A program made the position numbers and the translations under genes. Positions 9,982 through 22,200 of a stretch of DNA of 64,000 nt are shown here, piece after piece. Every line of letters begins with the position of its first letter. The stretch's first letter is position 1. The stretch spans positions 10,140,148-10,204,147 of the forward strand of contig NC_054390.1 of NCBI RefSeq assembly GCF_001625195.1, read 5' to 3'. The notes under the pieces were generated by a model. That model saw nothing but the letters and a program-made list of their open reading frames with translations. It was not told the DNA's origin and ran no database searches. This DNA is from Drechmeria coniospora (taxonomy: Eukaryota > Ascomycota > Sordariomycetes > Hypocreales > Ophiocordycipitaceae).

Positions 9982-10848
9982 CTACCCGTCTGATTCATCT
10001 AAGTGATCCGAATAATCACCTTCTGGTTTATCCTCTGACAAGCAGTCTAGAAGTTCGGCATTGCTAGATTCAGAGGCTGAGTCCTCTATTTCCTCTTCCC
10101 ACTCGGAATAGCGCTTGTCTGCAATTGTCTCCATAAGTTCTCCAACAGCATTCTCGGCGCTCTCACGACGGAATGAATCAGGCCATTCATAATCTCGGTA
10201 AATCTGTCTAATGTACTGGATGTCAAGGTCAGTCCCCCAGAATTCCGGTTGGCCAATGATATCATCCTTGCTGATACGGCCAGCTCGTTCTTTTACATCT
10301 TCAGCCTCTATAGTTACCCGGCCAGTGCAAGGAATAAGCCAAAGGCTCCGATACGACTCCTTCAACTCTTCGAGGTACTCGTTAACATCGCGTGGGGGAA
10401 GGGTATTGGTTTCCATTATATCCTCGGAAATTTCGCCATCCTTGACATTAACCAAGAGTTCTCGACCGCCGCTTTCGCGACACCAAGAAATATAGACGAA
10501 ATGTTTCGAGTTCACTATCCCGTCGTTGGACCAAAATTCAAAATCACACTCCCGTTGTGCCGTCTCCTTCTTGATGCGTTCCAGGCTTATCGTGGTATAG
10601 TCAATTAACCTTGACTTGTAATGAATTGTTGTGCTGGATTGAAAATATAGCAGAAAACGGAGAAGCTCGAAAGCATCGGTGGACTTCGTCCAGCCTGCCC
10701 AAGCATCCAAGCTCAAGCTTGGCCATCCGTCATTCGGAGGGATTTTCAGGTCGGTAGCATCGAGGTGCAGTGTGGTCAAGAACTGGTAAAACGATAAAAA
10801 TGAATCTGCAAGTTGGCGTGGCGTGTAAATCGTAGAATTACCGGTCAT
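9982..10848 (-). CDS. Hypothetical protein with acidic C-terminus (288 aa)
   Basis: Uninterrupted 288-codon ORF that starts MTGNSTIYTPRQLADSFLSF and ends in a Ser/Asp/Glu-rich tail (SEDKPEGDYSDHLDESDG). No signal peptide or membrane segment is evident, so it is probably cytosolic or nuclear. The body is a mixed alpha/beta-looking sequence rich in Trp and aromatic residues, for example PPNDGWPSLSLDAWAGW near residue 38. I do not recognise a domain. Codon use and length look like a real gene; it lies between retroelement relics and a LysM pseudogene with no operon-like partner. An intron could extend it, but the single exon is self-consistent. Confidence 0.7.
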   Translation of the reverse strand: MTGNSTIYTPRQLADSFLSFYQFLTTLHLDATDLKIPPNDGWPSLSLDAWAGWTKSTDAFELLRFLLYFQSSTTIHYKSRLIDYTTISLERIKKETAQRECDFEFWSNDGIVNSKHFVYISWCRESGGRELLVNVKDGEISEDIMETNTLPPRDVNEYLEELKESYRSLWLIPCTGRVTIEAEDVKERAGRISKDDIIGQPEFWGTDLDIQYIRQIYRDYEWPDSFRRESAENAVGELMETIADKRYSEWEEEIEDSASESSNAELLDCLSEDKPEGDYSDHLDESDG

Positions 10849-11284
10849 GGCTATGACGTAAAATTAGACGATTGGAAGACGAAAGCTGAATTGTACAATA
10901 CGTTTGCAGGTGTCGCAACATATAAATACCTTATAGCAAAGAGCTGCAAGGACGTGAGCTGTATCACGTGAATTTACATCCGTCTCCCAACACCCAAGTA
11001 AGACCAAGCTCAAAAGCTCCGCCACCCGTAGCATGAATGCTTAATAAACTTGAAATAGTCTCTATCAAAAATCATGCAGAGAAAATAGCAAATGCGGAGA
11101 TATAATGTGCAGTTGACCCCTCTTGGTTGCCTCAATACATAGTGTTCAGGTTCAATACCAATAATAGATGGATGCGGAATTGCGGCTGGTTTAACGTAGA
11201 TCTGAGATAAAATAAAACTACTCGCAGGCTATCCGTGAATGATGGCAGTATGGACATATCAAATTTTCAAACTACCAAGTCTGC
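10849..11284. other. Intergenic between hypothetical gene and LysM relic
   Basis: Contains the promoter side of the minus-strand gene (just right of 10848) and the 3' flank of the LysM pseudogene. No repeats or conserved coding sequence were recognised. Confidence 0.5.
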
Positions 11285-12917
11285 TTAGCATATATTTGCG
11301 ACTGGCTCAACGTCATAAGAATAAGTCCCCTTGCTAACGCAACCTTCCCGCTTACTAGCATATCGGAAATGCAGTAATTTAAATTTCCAACCCTCTGACC
11401 ACAAAACACGATATGTATTTCTACTCGTGTAGCCATACCCGTACCAATTTCCGGTACAGCCAGGCTTTTCCCTGTAGCTAATCTGCACTTGCGTATCTGG
11501 ACAATCGCCTGAAGCAGAAGTATTGATAGACGCAACGGCACAGTTCGTATCGATTCATATGCCACTACTGCCTTTAGCAACAGTAACGTCATTACTCATC
11601 GTGCCACTGCAATCTGCGTAGTAGAATGTTTTGACATGGAAGTCCGAATGAACTCCCACGCAGTAGTAATAGCCAGCCCAGAACCCGCTGCAATCTGTTT
11701 AAGTAAGTATTGACGCAAATTCATGAGCCCAGGAGGTATCGGAGTGGATTGACGAACCGGTTTGAACAGCGGGATTCCACTTGTAACTGTATACAATTAG
11801 AGTACTCAACTTGTAAACAATGGCCCTTAGCAGACACATACAAGTTGTCTAGTCCTATGCTACCGTATTGGTTGACCATGCCAACGCAGGTATCCCCTGG
11901 AATGGCGTAATGGTATTTGTCACAATTCTCAGTAATTCCAGCCCGTACAGGCGATGGACTGGCAGGATCCGGCTTTTTATTTGAGGCATCAGTTGTACCC
12001 ACGCAAACGTAGTACTCAGCCATCAAGCTACCACAGTCTGAGCCTACAGTCGGACTCCATTTCAGGAAGTCGATAAGAGGAAGCCGTTTCTTGGGCTGAA
12101 ATTCCACTGCAAGTATTACCTTTTTCTACCAGATAGAATTTCTGGCAGTTATCAACCATGCCAGGTTGCGCACGGGAGGGCGTCTCAATGCCGTTACTGG
12201 GTTTGGTTGGCATCGACTTGTACCCAACGATAGAAACACAGACAAAACAGTCGACCTAAAGGCCGGAGCAGCTGTCTCCGCCAATTTCGGGATTCCATTT
12301 TAAAAACTCTTTGACGGGTATTGCATGCTTCGCTGATATCTTTTGACAGTTATCGCCCGGAACTACCTTGTAGAATTTATTGCAGTTATGGACCATGCCT
12401 GGCTGTGTTGGAGCTGGCGTTTCAATATCGCTAGAGATTCAGTAAGAATGATCAAATTTAAATTGGAATAAAACTAACTTGCCGGGCTTTGATACAGTGG
12501 TAGGAGGTATCGGAGCTGACGACGTTGGAGTTTGTTGCGTTGCTGATACCGTGACCTCTGATGTCGAGGACCTTGGTGGCTCGTCTGTGGCCTCAACGCA
12601 ATAAGACCTCAAGGCCACGAAAGCATCGCAAGATTTGGAGACGGAAGGATTCTGGACACGGCAATTAGATACATTTCAGTGGATCTGGAGTTGGTTGTAG
12701 GACGAACCCAACGTTTCCACTGTTCCTCTGTAATATCCCAACGATTGGGCATATCTTGGCATCTGATACTGCCATTCTCATTGTCATACAACTATGAGCA
12801 GTATTTTGTGGTATCCGGATCAAATCCATACTTGGGCTTGGAGGCGTCCGCATGGAGTTGAGTCAATGCGGTCTGAGACGCAAGGAAAATGACAGAGAGA
12901 ATAGACAAAAAGCGCAT
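11285..12917 (-). pseudogene. Decayed multi-LysM secreted protein (chitin-binding effector family)
   Basis: Reading the minus strand from the ATG at 12917 gives a clean signal peptide (MRFLSILSVIFLASQTALTQ), a LysM-like segment with GSIRCQDM and EEQWKRW, and a Ser/Thr/Pro linker. A probable 3' exon follows, with LysM pieces around QPGMVHNCNKFYKVVPGDNC, KEFLKWNPEIGGD, QPGMVDNCQKFYLVEKGNTC and ENCDKYHYAIPGDTC. The C-terminal Cys domain has PGCTGNWYGYGYTSR and ends at the TAA at 11285. Disruptions: in-frame TAG where Trp is expected at 12792-12794 and again after SCSGL near 12267; frameshifts after KRW, after CSGISAQ and in the last LysM; some Cys positions changed to Tyr. A likely intron lies at about 12430-12485 with a GC donor (GCAAGT). 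LysM effectors bind chitin oligomers and mask hyphae from hosts; this copy cannot make a full protein. Confidence 0.85.
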
Positions 12918-13229
12918 GATAAGAAATCGGCAGATCGATAGCAGCATAATGGAAGATAGCTGTACTATGTGGATAGACACTTGAAAGAACTTGTGATCGT
13001 GCGCTACTGAACTATATAGGAAACTGCGTAGATCGACTGCCAGAGAAATATTGCAGCTGTCTCAACACTTGTAACTTTGCAGGCTCCAAGAATTCGTACC
13101 TGGCTTGGCTTGATTCGCCAATCCGCGAATTGTCCAATACTAGCAGGAAGCGACGCCGGAATATGTTGGGTCGCTATCCTATGAGCGTTCATGCGTAGCA
13201 AGCCCAGAAGCCGTGTTGGACACTGTACT

Positions 13230-13410
13230 TGTTGGTTCGGTTCTGGGGGAAACTGGTAACAAGAGATCTCTTTTCAATGGATTCAATTTGGTACGAAAGG
13301 AGGGAAAAGAGGCTGCCCCTGTGCGGCCGCTTTTATCCTCTCTGTAATCGTGCCCCATATGATTATATGATCCTAGTCTACTATTGGCCACTATATACAT
13401 ATAACACACA
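13230..13410 (+). mobile_element. Solo LTR, family R3 (181 bp)
   Basis: Third R3 copy, TGTTGG...ACACACA, about 180 bp and highly similar to 8969-9144 and 9460-9639. The flanking pentamers GTACT and ATAGT do not match, so no target duplication is visible. Confidence 0.75.
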
Positions 13411-13642
13411 ATAGTCTTAACTCTAACCTTATTTGATATATGTAATAGATAGTGCTTTAAACCATATATTATTATTTTTGTAGTTGTATTTCCAATTGCT
13501 CTACTTTATAATATCGTACTAATTGCATTTTAAGTTTCGATAGTACCGACGGAATAACTCTAAAAGCTTGTAGATAATGATAGTTTTTGGAGGACTATTC
13601 ACACAGAGTTGAGGCATTATTGAGCGTTTTAGAAGTACGAAT
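13411..13642. other. AT-rich spacer, nothing recognised
   Basis: AT-rich sequence between two LTR-type elements, with no ORF or repeat identified. Its last six bases, ACGAAT, are the left target-site copy of the next element. Confidence 0.5.
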
Positions 13643-14382
13643 TGTTAAAATACTAGTATTTACACTCGTAAGACAGACTACCCAAATAGGATACTATCCT
13701 ATTAGCACTAGTAGTATTACTACTAATAAAGATACTATACTATACTGCGAGTATTAGTAAGTATATAGAGTTGACTGATAGTATACAACATACTACTTCT
13801 CCGAACTACGACTCGGAGCGACTAGCGGCAGTACCACTCCCGACCAACTTACTACTACAATACGACCCGTACACGTAGTAGCCAGTCGACTACTGGAGCC
13901 AATTGATCGGAACGACAATTGCCGCTCTCCCAATCGCTACTAGCTCTTACCAGCCTACAGTACTGCTATGGGCCACTTAATCATTGTGTGACTAAAACAG
14001 CCACATAACCTTATGACGGAAACAGTCAACTATTGTGTGACTGAAACAGCCATCCAACTGTATAATGGATTCAGCCATTAAGCCATGGTACAATGGAACC
14101 TCTAATCTACGATAGAATCTCCGATCAAGCCGCTGAGCAATGGAAACGGCGATCTGTCCAGACCCATTGGGTATTGTTCTGTGAACATAAATAGCCGCTC
14201 CTTTCCTGTACTGTAGTTAAAAGAGTTAATCGCATTCGTTTGTATAATTTGGTACTACCAATTGTGCACTCTTGCCCAGTTACTAACTGGCACCCCTTAT
14301 TGCTGTTACCAACAGTGTGATTGATTGACTGGTCCGTGCGATATACTTCCACTGCCCCCTCCTCTTGCGCATAAATTGCAAG
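13643..14382 (+). mobile_element. LTR-like element, family R5 (740 bp), flanked by ACGAAT
   Basis: Begins TGTTAAAATACTAGTATTTA and ends GCGCATAAATTGCAAG, with ACGAAT on both sides (13637-13642 and 14383-14388). It has no coding capacity. Homologous copies lie at 29041-29706, at 29707-30121 (partial, inverted) and as both arms of the palindrome 30656-32249; a short fragment lies at 33436-33560. The shared core includes the TTGTGCACTCTTGCCCAGTT and CCTATTAG...CTATACT segments. I read it as a solo LTR of a large retroelement. A non-autonomous DNA element is possible because the duplication seems to be 6 bp. Confidence 0.7.
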
Positions 14383-15411
14383 ACGAATGTGTAGATTGAA
14401 TTATTAATTGTATCGATTGATTACCTTTACCTCCTAGTCTTGGTTGGGCTAGGTAGAGTATATCCTATTATCCTAGTTTACATATAGAGACTCGTAAATA
14501 CACTTGTCAACCGACTCGTATAATTTAGGGTTGTAGTAGTCCACTGTGGCTAGCATTGTATCCACCGTGCTACTTTTAGTATATTCCTATACAGTGGACC
14601 TAGTATACACTTATACATATTATACTTTATACTAGCCGATTTTCAGACAATATAATCCTGCTTCTAAATCTTAATCCCTTTTGTAGTAACTCGTATATAT
14701 CGCATTGTGTATGACTAACCAAATCCGATGGTAAAGACTTTGGTGATTAGTGCCTGAAGGAAAGCGACTAGTGGTATTTGACTTTGTAAGTAGCAGTACT
14801 ATATACAATACAGGGATTATATAAGCAATTCCTGAGTGTGCTGCTAGCTATTCCCAAAATCATAATGGCCCTTGCTATCTCTCTCAACAGTTGCAGAGCC
14901 ATTCTCGCGATGAAATATCTGTAAAAAGGAGTGTAGTTGCTCGTATGTATTTAAGACTAGGGATAGCAGCGGCGGTGGGATGATCGTTTTGTGGCAATCT
15001 GGCTCAAATACTGGATTATGTTGAGTGAGGTCAGTTGCTTCAATACATACCTAAGCCGGCACTTAGTGTAATGTACATTCTTTTGTTAGCTTTTAAAGCT
15101 ATATATCACGCCGCCAAATAGGGACCCGCTATACTACGACGGAAATCCCACAAGATTACGGAGTAGTATAAAGTTGTCATGGTTATATTATAAATATTAA
15201 AATTTAAACATTGACATGATACGTCAAAAAGTATATTATCAGCAAATAACCCCCGCTGCTACCCCCCTAAATAGTAAATACCAACGCATAATAACATTAC
15301 TCTACATTAATAGTATAGGTTACGGCGTAAAAAGCCATTAATTCAGTTCTTGCCAAGAGGTTGAAGGTCCCCTCCTGCAACGAGGATCCGGGCGGCAAAG
15401 ACCTTCACTTG
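14383..15411. other. Intergenic AT-rich region, no gene seen
   Basis: AT-rich sequence without convincing coding frames. A GATCCGGGCGGCAAAGACC stretch just before 15411 may belong to the Pogo relic that follows. Nothing else was recognised. Confidence 0.5.
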
Positions 15412-15663
15412 TTAATGTAATGGTGGTAGCCCTAACGCGCCTTGGATAGGGACCAAATTACAAAGGTGCTTTTCTTGATCCTTGGAAAGCCTTTTTAATG
15501 GGATAAAAGCTTCTTTTCTCGAAAGGTGGCCGTGTAATCGATCTTGGAGCGTTGCGCGTGGAATTCCGTACTGTGCGACGGCTTGGTATTGCGATAGCCC
15601 CTTTTTACGGCCAAAATTACCAATTGGAGCGTTTTTTTCTGAATATTTAGCTTTTCTAGCCAT
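15412..15663 (-). pseudogene. Pogo/Fot-type transposase N-terminal fragment
   Basis: An 83-codon ORF that starts MARKAKYSEKNAPIGNFGRK and includes SQYQAVAQYGIPRATLQDR followed by LHGHLSRKEAFIPLKRLS. This is the psq-type helix-turn-helix that begins fungal Pogo/Fot transposases (DDE_1 superfamily, DNA binding at the terminal repeats). The CENP-B HTH and the DDE catalytic region are missing; similarity stops near LGLPPLH. The remnant is therefore an internally deleted, non-functional copy. No terminal inverted repeats could be paired by eye. Confidence 0.8.
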
Positions 15664-16225
15664 TAAATAGGTTAGGGATAGCTTTTCCCGTAAAAATCGA
15701 TTGAATTACGCGAGAAAACGAGATTATAATGCGTAGCTTGCATATTATGATGTTGGTGGGAAAATGGGGGGGCTAGAATGGAGGGGGGGCCGGGAAGTAG
15801 GGGGGCTGGCTTAGAACCTTTACGATGGGATCTAGGCCGGCCCCACCAAGACCCCGTACGGGATACGAGTAACCCATCGCTCCGTCTTCCTCCCGCTAGT
15901 AAAACACCTGGGAAGCGAGGAGCAAAGGATCAATACGTATTAGTGGATACCAAGCCTACAAGTGGACGTATTCATAACTGGCGCCTCATTATAGGCAAAA
16001 GTTACCGTACATGCTTTACATAGGTTGAATAAAGTACGACTATAAGATTAATTCGCTAAATTCCGATGCAAATACAACCTGGAATACGAAACTATATCAA
16101 TATTCGTTTATAAAAGAGATACTGCGCTCGTTTACGCTTTAGAAATTCTTATTAGTAGAAAAAATCATGAAGTCGATAGATCAGGCTCGCGAAATAAACA
16201 AAATTTCCGTTACCGATTAACCAAC
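15664..16225. other. 5' flank of the second giant gene
   Basis: Contains the upstream side of the Pogo relic, a G-rich run near 15770-15815 and, from about 16030, AT-rich sequence leading to the ATG at 16226. An 81-codon ORF (15778-16023) is GC-rich and unlike anything recognised. No core promoter element is convincing. Confidence 0.45.
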
Positions 16226-19200
16226 ATGAAAAGCCCTACTTTGAAACATCTAGCTGTTGTACTTGGCCTCAGTCGTATTGTTTACGGAGCCAATATACAT
16301 TGTATCGACGGTATTGTTGTTATAGAGAAACAGGTAGTCGATTATGTTTGCGAAGCCGTTACGTCTCCAAGTACTCTTGTCCGGTAAGGGAGATTGTTTA
16401 ATAGACTTGTAACTTTTTAATTGACATATACCAGTACATATACAAGTTGCCCGTCTAGTAACCATATCGTTACTATTTCGACAGTAGGCCCCGAGCCTAG
16501 TACAACAACAATCCTACCATCACCAGGATGCAAACGAAAATGCACTACAACTGTACTTATTACAGTAACAGACAGTATCGTTACAGAAACATCACTGGGT
16601 CCTACTCCTGGCACAATAACAATTCCGCCCTTAGCTGGGTGTACGTTGAATTGTGTTACTAGAGTTATCGTTATAGCAACCGGCGGAGTTGTAACTTTAA
16701 CAACATTTGGTCCTGTCCCAGGTACTTCAACAATCCTTCCACCCTCCGACTGTACAACCGATTGTAAAACTAGGATTATTATTACTGCTACTGGCAGCAT
16801 TGCAACAATCACAACTAACGGACCTGTTCCCGGCACTGCAACAATTCCGCCGCTACCGGGATGCACATCGAACTGCATTACGAGCGTTATCATTACAGTT
16901 ACCGGCGGAGCCGTAACTTTAACGACATTTGGCCCATTGCCGGGTACTTCAACAATCCTGCTACCGCCTGGCTGTACAACGGATTGTAATACTAGGATTA
17001 TTATTACTGCTACTGGCAGTATTGCAACAATCACGACTAACGGACCTGTTCCCGGCACTGCAACAATTCCGCCGCTACCGGGATGCACATCGAACTGCAT
17101 TACGAGCGTTATCGTTACAGTTACCGGCGGAGCCGTAACTTCAACGACATTTGGCCCTATACCGGGTACTTCAACAATCCTGCTACCGCCTGGCTGTACA
17201 ACGAATTGTAATACTAGAATTATCATTACCGCTACTGGCAGCATTTCAACAATCACGACTAACGGGCCTGTTCCCGGCACTGTAACAATTCCGCCGCTAC
17301 CGGGATGTACATCGAACTGTATTACGAGCGTTATCGTTATAGTTACAGTTACCAGCGGAGCCATAACTTTAACGACATTTGGCCCTATACCAGGTACTTC
17401 AACAATCCTCCCATCCCCTGGGTGTATAACGAATTGCAATACCAGGATTATCATTACCGCTACTGGCAGCATTACAACAATTACAACCGATGGGCCTATC
17501 CCTGGCACAATAACTATTCCACCGGCACCGGGATGTACGGTTAACTGCGTTACAACAGTTATTGTTACAGCTACCGGCGGAAGCATAACTACAACAACCA
17601 TTGGCCCAGTCCCTGGTACTTCAACAATCCTACCACCTATTGGTTGTACTGTTGGTTGCATTACAAGGATAGTGATTACGGTTACAGGCAGTATTGTAAC
17701 CAAGACAACACTAGGCCCTATTCCTGGAACAACAACAGTCTTACCGTCAACAGGATGTTTATCCAACTGTATTACAACAGTTATTGTTACAGTTACCGGC
17801 GGAGCCGTAACTACAACTACACTTGGTCCATTCCCAGGTACATCAACAATCTTACCGCCATCAGGATGTACTACAAACTGCATTACAAGTGTTGTTGTAA
17901 CCGCTGCTGGTGGAATTACAACCACTACAAACGTGGGCCCTATACCTGGGACAACAACAATTCAGCCGCCAGCTGGATGCGTATCAAACTGCATTACAAG
18001 CGTCATCATTACAGTAACTGGCGGAGTTATAACCACTACAACTCTTGGCCCAGCCCCTGGTACATCTACAATCTTTCCGCCTCCCGGCTGTGTAACTGGT
18101 TGCGTTACAAGTATCATCGTTACCAGAACTGCAGGCATTATAACCGTTACGAGCGCTGGTCCTGTCCCCGGCACAACAACGATTCCGCCGCTATTTGGAT
18201 GTACGTCGAACTGCATAACCAGTGTTATTGTTACAGTTACTGATGGTATTACGACTACAACAACCCTTGGCCCGAATCCCGGTACATCAACAATTCTTCC
18301 GCCTCCCGGATGTATAACGGGTTGTGTTACAAGCGTTGTCGTTACGATAACTGGAGGCATTATAACTGTTACAAGTGCCGGTCCCGTCCCCGGCACGACA
18401 ACAATTTCACCACCACCAGGATGCACGTCAAACTGCGTAACAAGCATCATTGTTATAGTTACTGGCGGGATTACGACTACAACAACCCTTGGCCCGGCCC
18501 CCGGCACATCAACAATCTTCCCGCCTCCAGGATGTATAACAGGTTGTATTACAAGCGTTATCGTTACAATAACTGGGGGCATTATAACCGTTACAAGCGC
18601 TGGTCCTATCCCCGGAACAACAACGATCCTGCCCCCGCCGGGTTGCACAGTCCAGTGCGAAACAACAGTTATAGTTACGCAAGTTCCAAATACAGCGGTA
18701 ACCACAACTATAACCGGCACATTTCCCGGTACATCTACTATTGCTCCACCGGTTGACTGTACTTACCAATGTACGACTAGTATTATCGTTACGGTAACTT
18801 CCAACCAACCTGCGGATACAGCTGTAACGACAACGATTACAGCCGGAACAGTACCTGGAACATCAACGGTTTTGCCCCCGACCGATTGCGTTCATCCTTG
18901 TACTACGACTATTATTGTTACGCAGCCGAGTACACGACCTTCCAATACAGCTGTAACTACTACAGTGACCGGAACAGTACCCGGTACATTAACAATTACG
19001 CCACCAATTGAATGTACGCCTCCGTGTATTACAAGTGTTATTGTAACAGTAGTCTCAAGCCAGCCTCCGAACATAGTAATTACTTCAACAGTTACAACAG
19101 GGACAGTGCCAGGAACATCCACAATTTTGCCACCGCCTGGATGTACAAATGATTGCACTATGGTCATTGTCATTACACAACCTATAATGCAGTCTTCTAA

Positions 19201-22200
19201 TACGGCCGTAACCACAACTGTAACTGGCACCGTTCCCGGCACATTAACTATAGATCCACCAGTTGACTGCATTCGCCCATGTACGACAAGTATTATTGTA
19301 ACAATAACTTCCAACCAACCTCCAGATACAGCTGTAACTACAACGATTACAGCCGGAACAGTACCTGGAACATCAACGGTTTTACCCCCGACCGATTGTG
19401 TTCATCCTTGTACTACGACTATTATTGTTACGCAGCCGAGTACACGACCTTCCAATACAGCTGTAACTACTACAGTGACTGGAACAGTGCCCGGTACATT
19501 AACAATCACGCCACCAATTGACTGTACGCCTCCGTGTATTACAAGTGTTATTATAACAGTAGTCTCAAGTCAGCCTCCGAACACGGTAATTACTTCAACG
19601 GTTACAACAGGGACAATACCCGGAACATTAACAATTTTGCCATCAACCGATTGCATTCACCCTTGCACTACAATCATTGTTATAACGCAACCTCTTACCA
19701 ACACTTCGAATACGGCCGTAACTACTACAGTAACCGGAACTATACCCGGCACATCAACTATTACTCCACCAGGAGACTGTACTCACCTATGTACAACGAG
19801 TATTATTATAACAGTAACGTCAAGCCGGCCTCCTGATACTGTTATTACTAGAACAATTACAACCGGGACAATGCCAGGAACTTCAACAATTTTACCACCA
19901 ACGGACTGTACGCATCCTTGCACTACTACCATTGTTGTTACCTTACCTCCTAATACAGCTGTAACTACTACGGTAACTGGAACAGTACCGGGAACATCTA
20001 CTATTTCACCTCCAGTCGATTGCATTCACCCTTGTACAACGAGTATTGTTATAACAGTAACCTCCAACAGGCCTCCAGATACCGCAATAACAACGACAAT
20101 TACAACTGGGACGATACCCGGTACTTCGACAATTTTACCACCTACAGACTGTACACACCCTTGCACTACGACTATTGTAATTACCTTCCCTCCTAATACA
20201 GTTGTAACTACGACGGTAACTGGGACAGTTCCAGGGACATCAACTATTCTGCCTCCAGTCGACTGTACGCACCCATGTACGATAAGTATAGTTATAACAG
20301 CAACCTCCGGCCAGCCCCCAGATACCGCAGTAACAACAACGATTACAGCTGGGACAATGCCCGGTACTTCTACAATTTTACCTCCAACAGATTGTACTCA
20401 TCCTTGCACTACAACCATTGTTATTACGCAACCTCCAAATACGGTTGTAACTACTACCGTAACTGGAACTGTACCTGGAACGTCCACCATTACACCACCA
20501 GGAGACTGTATACGCCAGTGTACGACAAGTATTGTTGTAACAGTAACCTCGGCCCAACCTCCTGATACAGCGATAACGACAACAATTACAACTGGGTCAG
20601 TGCCCGGTACATCTACGATTTTGCCTCCAACAGATTGCACGCATCCTTGTACCACTAGTATTGTTGTTACGCAGCCTCCGAATACTGCTGTAACTACTAC
20701 AATAACTGGTACAGTACCTGGAACGTCTACTATTACGCCTCCGATTGATTGTACGCACCTGTGCACAACGAGTGTCATTATAACCGTCACCTCGAACCAG
20801 CCTCCTGATACGGCTGTTACAACTACCATTACGACTGGTACAATACCAGGAACTTCGACAATATTACCTCCAACAGACTGTACACATCCTTGCACCACAA
20901 CCATTATTATTACCTTGCCTCCTAATACAGCTGTAACTACCACTGTAACTGGAACAGTACCAGGAACGTTTACTATAACGCCTCCAGTTGATTGTACTCA
21001 TCCATGCACAACTAGTATTGTTATACAAGTAACTTCGAACCAGCCTCATGATACGGCTGTAACAACAACAATTACAACAGGCACTATACCCGGTACCTCA
21101 ACAATTTTACCTAGCACAGATTGCATTCATCCTTGCACAACGACTGTTATCATCACGCAGCCACCGAACACCGCTATAACTACAACTGTAACTGGGACGG
21201 TACCAGGAACGTCAACTATTCTGCCTCCAATCAATTGCACGCACCCTTGTACAACAAGTATAGTCATAACAGTAACGTCAAACCGGCCTCCTGATACGGC
21301 TGTAACAATAACTATTACAACTGGGACGATACCTGGAACATTTACAATTCTACCTCCTACAGATTGTACATATCCTTGCATTACAACCATTATGGTTACC
21401 CTGCCACCTAATACTGCTGTAATTACAACGGTGACCGGAACTGTACCAGGCACGTCCACAATTACACCACCAATTGACTGCACGCACCCATGCACGACAA
21501 GCATCGTTGTAACAGTAACCTCAAATCAGCCACCTGATACAGCTGTAACGACAACTATTACAACTGGGACTATGCCGGGAACATCAACAATCTTACCTCC
21601 TACAGACTGTACTCATCCTTGCACTACAACAATTGTTATTACCATGCCTCCAAATACAGCTGTAACTACTACGGTCACTGGAACAGTACCAGGAACGTTA
21701 ACTATTACGCCCCCAATCGATTGCACACACCAATGTACAACGAGTATTGTTATAACAGTAACTTCAAACCAGCCTCTAGATACGACTGTAACGACAACTA
21801 TTACAACTGGGACAATACCCGGTACTTCTACAATTTTACCTCCTACAGATTGCACACATCCTTGTACCATAAGTATTATCATTACTAATCCTCCAAATAC
21901 GGCTGTGACAACAACTATTACCACTGGTACGATACCAGGAACGTCCACAATCTTACCTCCTACAGATTGCACACATCCCTGCACTACGAGTATTATTGTT
22001 ATTGTGCCTCCAGACACAATTGTGACTACCACAATACCAGGAACATTGCCAGGTACCACTACCATAACGCCTCCGACTAACTGCACCCACCCGTGCACTA
22101 CCAGTGTTATTATCACCGAACCTCATGATACGGCTGTAACTACTACGATAACTGGTACATTACCTGGCACGTCTACTATCACACCTCCAGTAGATTGTTC

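Noticed and set aside
16421..16434. TTG as the start of the second giant gene
   Set aside because: Non-ATG initiation at this point would give no signal peptide, and the bases fit the tail of an intron. The spliced model from 16226 explains the data better.
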